From Candidatus Iainarchaeum sp. (GTDB lineage Archaea; Iainarchaeota; Iainarchaeia; Iainarchaeales; UBA10191): a stretch of 9,114 nucleotides of DNA. Under the pieces are notes generated by a model, which saw only the letters and a list, made by a program, of their open reading frames with translations, did not search any database and was not told where the DNA came from. Position 1 is the first letter of the stretch. Every line of letters starts with the position of its first letter. Positions 6,146-9,114 of this stretch are shown here, one piece after another. A program made the translations under genes and the position numbers. The stretch spans positions 1 to 9,114 of the forward strand of contig DUFJ01000002.1 in NCBI GenBank assembly GCA_013331925.1. Reading direction: 5' to 3'.

Positions 6146-6943
6146 ATGAGCTTGCAGCCTTTAAACCTGCACTTGACAATGCTTTCAGGCCAGGCTCCAA
6201 ATTTTATCTGGCATTTTGAGAGCGGAAAGTTTGAAAGAGTTTGGGAAGGAAAAGTCGTTCATTTAAAGCAGGACGGAGCAAGGCTTAAAGCAAGCAATAA
6301 AAAATTCGCTGATTTTACTTTACGGAGCAATGACAATTATAGCCTGATTTACAAAAAAATCTCAACAGGCTCTTTCATGAAAAAAGCAGTAAAAGATTAT
6401 GATGGCTTGAGGCTGACGCAAAGCGAATTATGGGAAACCATTGTGTGCTTTGTGCTTTCAAGCAACAGGAGCATTCCAATCATAAGAATGAACGTTCAAG
6501 AGTTAATGAAAAATTACGGAGAGAAAATTGATAGCTTGCATGAATTTCCGCAAGCTGAAGACCTGGTAAGATGTACAGAGCAGCAATTAAGGGCTTCCAA
6601 ATGCGGTTTTCGAGACAAGTACTTGTTAGGCACTACAAAAAAGGTTTTGGAAAGAGGGGATTTAAAGTTTTCCACCGCGCAAGAGTTGAAAGAATTCCTT
6701 CTAGACTGCCCTGGAATTGGTGAAAAAATTGCAGAATGCATTCTATTGTATGGTTTTGGAGAAACTTCAGCATTCCCTTTGGATGTCTGGATGCAGAGGG
6801 CAATGCAAGGCGTTTATTTTCAAGGCAAAAAAGTCCGAAGAGAAGAAATGCTTGAAAAAGCCGAAGAATTATGGAGCGATTTTAAAGGATTTGCGCAGCT
6901 TTACTTGTTTTACGAGTTCATGACAAAAAAGCACAAATGGTAG
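6146..6943 (+). CDS. ogg: OGG1-type 8-oxoguanine DNA glycosylase/AP lyase
   Basis: This base-excision-repair enzyme removes 8-oxoguanine and nicks the abasic site. The 265 residues show the OGG1 layout: an N-terminal beta domain (FIWHFESGKFERVWEGKVVHL, in parts 20-40), then the HhH-GPD domain. 'VLSSNRSI' (103-110) matches the OGG1 'CSSNNNI' segment, with N107 at the place of human Asn149. The hairpin-helix-hairpin 'LLDCPGIGEKIAECI' (185-199) carries K194, the Schiff-base lysine equivalent to human Lys249. 'FPLDVW' (210-215) carries D213, equivalent to Asp268. There is no C-terminal Fe-S cysteine cluster, which excludes the Nth/MutY branch. The intact N-terminal domain separates it from the shorter OGG2 and AGOG enzymes that many archaea use. 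It is second in a two-gene operon; the gap to the upstream stop is 3 bases. Confidence 0.9.
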   Translation: MSLQPLNLHLTMLSGQAPNFIWHFESGKFERVWEGKVVHLKQDGARLKASNKKFADFTLRSNDNYSLIYKKISTGSFMKKAVKDYDGLRLTQSELWETIVCFVLSSNRSIPIIRMNVQELMKNYGEKIDSLHEFPQAEDLVRCTEQQLRASKCGFRDKYLLGTTKKVLERGDLKFSTAQELKEFLLDCPGIGEKIAECILLYGFGETSAFPLDVWMQRAMQGVYFQGKKVRREEMLEKAEELWSDFKGFAQLYLFYEFMTKKHKW

Positions 6944-6997
6944 TTTAATGTTGTGCTGAATAGTTCATTTATAAATAGTTTCAAAAAATTCTCGGAA

Positions 6998-7007
6998 TTT
7001 ATTTAAA
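6998..7007 (+). promoter_or_regulatory. Box A for the secreted protein gene
   Basis: TTTATTTAAA predicts transcription from about 7029, giving a leader of some 25 bases. A second TATA-like string, TTTATAAATA, lies at 6968-6977 in the same 109-base gap (6944-7052) and could be an alternative element. Confidence 0.5.
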
Positions 7008-7052
7008 CCCTTCGGGATAATTGGTATTTGTTTATTTGGCTTGGGTGCGATT

Positions 7053-7766
7053 ATGAAAACTAATTTTTTGTTACTTGCATTTTTGATTTGTTTAATCGGT
7101 TTTTCAGCCGTGGCAGTTGCAAAAATCAATCCTGTGCTTGAAAGAGAAAAATTAGCCCCAGTATTTGTGAACGCTAGCGATGCAAATACAATGCAGCCTT
7201 TAGATAATGTAACTCTCCAGGTTTTTGATTATGAAACCAACGTTTTAGTCCAGAAAATAACTTTTAATGAAAGTTCACTAGTTTCGTTGTCCAAGGGGGA
7301 CTATCGTTTTCTTTTCACAAAAGCAGGCTACGGGGCTTTTGAGAAAATCGTGGCCGTCAAAAAAGGAAATCAGTTGATAGAAGTTCAAGCATTAATGAAA
7401 GATTACCGCATTAAGGGAAAACTTCGTTTTAATTATGTACTTACGGTCCAGGAATGTCCCGCAGGGCATAGCTGTGCCATTAGCGGCCAATTGCGTTTTA
7501 GTGTTGCTTCCGGGGGGATAGGAAACGTTATTATGGAGGAAACAATTCCAATAACTTCTTTCAATATGACCGGCCAGGTTGTTTTTGAATTAGTTGCCGG
7601 AACCTACTGGCGGGCTGCAAGCGTGGACTCAATTTTGGTAACAATTGATGGAAGACCAGCGGTGGTTGGAATAACGTCTTCACCGTTTCCTTTGCCAGTT
7701 GCAATCATGGATCAAACAGTTGATGTAAACTATAATTTTAGCATTCCTGTTTATTATGGTTTTTAG
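7053..7766 (+). CDS. Secreted beta-rich protein with carboxypeptidase-regulatory/PEGA-like domain
   Basis: This 237-residue exported protein has a clear Sec signal peptide (MKTNFLLLAFLICLIGFSAVAVA, residues 1-23 in two parts: basic start and hydrophobic core), with cleavage likely after AVA. Residues about 45-115 resemble a carboxypeptidase-regulatory or PEGA-like beta sandwich: 'PLDNVTLQVFDYETN', then 'LSKGDYRFLFTKAGYGAFEKIVAV'. The second half is beta-rich, with a possible disulfide between C135 and C141. At least five N-glycosylation sequons (NAS, NVT, NES, NMT, NFS) fit an extracellular protein. There is no C-terminal anchor, so it is likely soluble or surface-bound through partners. I prefer the ATG at 7053 to the in-frame TTG at 7041 because GGTGCGAT (7044-7051) then serves as the ribosome site. 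The function is unknown. Codons are more T-ending than in the genes to the left. Confidence 0.7.
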   Translation: MKTNFLLLAFLICLIGFSAVAVAKINPVLEREKLAPVFVNASDANTMQPLDNVTLQVFDYETNVLVQKITFNESSLVSLSKGDYRFLFTKAGYGAFEKIVAVKKGNQLIEVQALMKDYRIKGKLRFNYVLTVQECPAGHSCAISGQLRFSVASGGIGNVIMEETIPITSFNMTGQVVFELVAGTYWRAASVDSILVTIDGRPAVVGITSSPFPLPVAIMDQTVDVNYNFSIPVYYGF

Positions 7767-7807
7767 TTAAAAACTTCCAAGGCATCATTGTTTTGGGTTG
7801 TGATTTA

Positions 7808-8023
7808 ATGGGATTGTTTGACGCTTTGAAAAAAAAGCCTGAAACCCTAGGCGCGGAGCCAAAGACCGAAAGCCAGGTTAAAGGCGAGGAAACAGTTGAA
7901 GCAAAATTTAACGAGCCTTGCGCCTTGTGCGGAAAACAGCCGACTGAAGTGAAATGGATGGGCCAATATTTCCATGTTAGATGCAAAAGAAAAGCAAAAC
8001 GCATCGCTGGGAAAATGATTTGA
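7808..8023 (+). CDS. Small zinc-finger-like protein (CxxC...HxxC)
   Basis: This is a 71-residue protein. The N-terminus is amphipathic (MGLFDALKKK), a charged flexible stretch follows (about 11-35), and then comes a compact putative zinc site: C38xxC41 and H56xxC59, separated by 14 residues including W50 and Y54F55. The tail is strongly basic (KRKAKRIAGK), which would suit nucleic-acid binding. The ligand spacing resembles treble-clef or LIM-like half-sites, but I cannot name a family. The ATG at 7808 is preferred over the in-frame TTG at 7793 because GGGTTGTGATT (7795-7805) lies just before it as a ribosome site. It follows the secreted-protein gene by 41 bases; an AT-rich string at 7757-7772 might be its own box A, or the pair may be co-transcribed. 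Confidence 0.65.
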   Translation: MGLFDALKKKPETLGAEPKTESQVKGEETVEAKFNEPCALCGKQPTEVKWMGQYFHVRCKRKAKRIAGKMI

Positions 8024-8062
8024 TCATTATTTTTACGACCGGAACTCTACTCTCTAAAAACG

Positions 8063-8071
8063 TTTTTAAAT
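8063..8071 (+). promoter_or_regulatory. Box A giving a leaderless transcript
   Basis: TTTTTAAAT is centred about 25 bases before the ATG at 8092, so transcription should start at or next to the start codon. No Shine-Dalgarno sequence precedes this ATG, which agrees with leaderless initiation. Confidence 0.55.
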
Positions 8072-8091
8072 GATTAAAACAAAGCTATTTA

Positions 8092-9114
8092 ATGGAAAAA
8101 ATAATAGTTGCTGAAAAAAAATTTCTGGCTTCTTTTGGAGAAAAACAGCACGCCTCAGCGAAGAATTATATTTCTGCCAAAGAACTTTATAAGTCCGTAA
8201 AAAATGTTTCAGAAATAGCAAGAACAATAAATCACCCTGGAAGAACTGTGCATGAATGGCTTGTTCAAGAAAGAGCCCCGCGTGCTATTAGAGCGTTAAA
8301 TTATCTAAAATCAATTGGATTGGTTCCATTAAGAATAGAAAATACTAGAAAGTTTTGTTTTTTTACAGAACTTGTTGCTTTTCTTTTTGGGGACGGCAGC
8401 TTAATGAAAGATTTGGGCTCTTTCAAACTTTTTGGACAAGAAGATGATTTGAAAAAAATTGCCTCAGAAATAAACGAGTTATATGGAATATTCACAAAAC
8501 TCAATTATTCTGAATCAGGTTCGGAAATAACAAAATTGAGAAACGGAGTAATTTATAAGAGCCAACCAAAAGGCGGGTGTTGGAATCTTGAAGTCCACAG
8601 CGCTCAACTTTCAAGATTGTTATATTTGGCTGGCGCGCCATTAGGCGATAAAGTCAGCAGCTCAACCAAAGTGCCAGAATGGGTTATGTTGGGGGATAAA
8701 GAGTTAAAGCGCACTTTCTTGAGCGTGCTTTTCGGCAATGAATTGGGCTGTCCTGTGATCAGAGCTAAAAACGCTTTTGTTCCAGCACAGTTTGGATTGC
8801 ACAAAATTGAAAGCAAAGAAGCTGACTTAATAGAATTCTTAAACCAAGTTAAACTCTTGCTAAACGAGTTTGGGATTTCAACTTCTCCAATTTTATTGGA
8901 AAAATGCAGAACAGTGAGAAAAGACGGAAATCTTTCAAGGAAAGTCTTCTTTTACATTGACGGCAAAGCGCCAAACATTCTAAAGTTGTTCAAGGAAATT
9001 CCTTTCAAGTACGCGGAGCAAAAACAAAGGAAGTTTTCCAACGCAGTTGAAAGTTTCCTCAAAAACTCACAGAATTTGGAAGAAGAATGGAAGATTTATG
9101 AGAAAGTTATTCAA
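8092..9114 (+). CDS. HTH plus LAGLIDADG-domain protein, 3' end outside window
   Basis: The frame stays open for 341 codons to the window edge. Residues about 38-58 (VSEIARTINHPGRTVHEWLV) read as a helix-turn-helix, followed by 'RAIRALNYLKSIGLVPL'. Residues 94-103 (LVAFLFGDGS) match the first LAGLIDADG motif, with D101 at the metal-binding position. Residues 209-218 (FLSVLFGNEL) are a degenerate second motif with E217 in the acidic place but Leu where Gly is usual. Each motif is followed by a long mixed alpha/beta stretch, as in two-repeat monomeric homing endonucleases. The gene is free-standing, with its own promoter, and is not inside another gene, an intron or an intein as far as visible. 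It may be a homing endonuclease or a domesticated regulator. The degenerate second motif and the HTH make regulation plausible. Codons are A/T-ending and somewhat unlike the central genes, so transfer is possible. Confidence 0.75.
   Translation, partial: MEKIIVAEKKFLASFGEKQHASAKNYISAKELYKSVKNVSEIARTINHPGRTVHEWLVQERAPRAIRALNYLKSIGLVPLRIENTRKFCFFTELVAFLFGDGSLMKDLGSFKLFGQEDDLKKIASEINELYGIFTKLNYSESGSEITKLRNGVIYKSQPKGGCWNLEVHSAQLSRLLYLAGAPLGDKVSSSTKVPEWVMLGDKELKRTFLSVLFGNELGCPVIRAKNAFVPAQFGLHKIESKEADLIEFLNQVKLLLNEFGISTSPILLEKCRTVRKDGNLSRKVFFYIDGKAPNILKLFKEIPFKYAEQKQRKFSNAVESFLKNSQNLEEEWKIYEKVIQ

Noticed and set aside
5838..6200. 120-codon minus-strand frame across the helical-protein/ogg junction
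   Set aside because: It is antisense to both genes, and its hydrophobic Leu/Phe/Ala-rich content follows from their codon use.
8092..9114. Intein or intron-encoded endonuclease
   Set aside because: No splicing-domain residues or split host gene flank it in the visible part. It has its own promoter and start codon.

Overview
The window looks like a piece of an AT-rich archaeal chromosome. The signs are archaeal TATA (box A) elements of the TTTAAATA type 20-30 bases before many starts, apparently leaderless genes, GGTGAT-like ribosome sites, two tRNA genes without an encoded CCA end, T-tract terminators and very short gaps. A small-genome (DPANN-like) archaeon is my best guess, but this is inference and no marker here fixes the lineage.

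Layout, left to right. Positions 1-383 hold the 3' end of gatB (aminoacyl-tRNA amidotransferase). An AT-rich leader follows, then a GNAT/BioF2-like acyltransferase gene (585-1535). On the minus strand come tRNA-Ile(GAU) (1579-1652) and a membrane-anchored SIMPL-domain protein (1832-2710). A ferritin-like diiron protein (2903-3358, probable TTG start) converges on, and overlaps by 4 bases, a minus-strand phosphate acetyltransferase gene (3355-4467). tRNA-Gln(UUG) (4491-4563) and a DJ-1/PfpI family gene (4612-5124) follow, also on the minus strand.

From 5186 everything reads on the plus strand. An unrecognised helical protein (5186-6142) is tightly coupled to an OGG1-type 8-oxoguanine DNA glycosylase (6146-6943). 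Then come a secreted beta-rich protein (7053-7766), a 71-residue zinc-finger-like protein (7808-8023), and a large open frame from 8092 that runs off the window. The last encodes an N-terminal helix-turn-helix followed by two LAGLIDADG-like motifs.

Themes: translation (gatB, tRNA-Gln, tRNA-Ile), handling of oxidative or carbonyl damage (ferritin-like protein, DJ-1 family, OGG1), and acetyl-CoA/acetyl-phosphate exchange (Pta). The genes form mostly single units or pairs rather than one pathway operon. I see no CRISPR array, insertion sequence or rRNA. The most interesting items are the HTH-LAGLIDADG protein, whose domain order is the reverse of the bacterial regulator WhiA, and the orphan helical protein translationally linked to OGG1.
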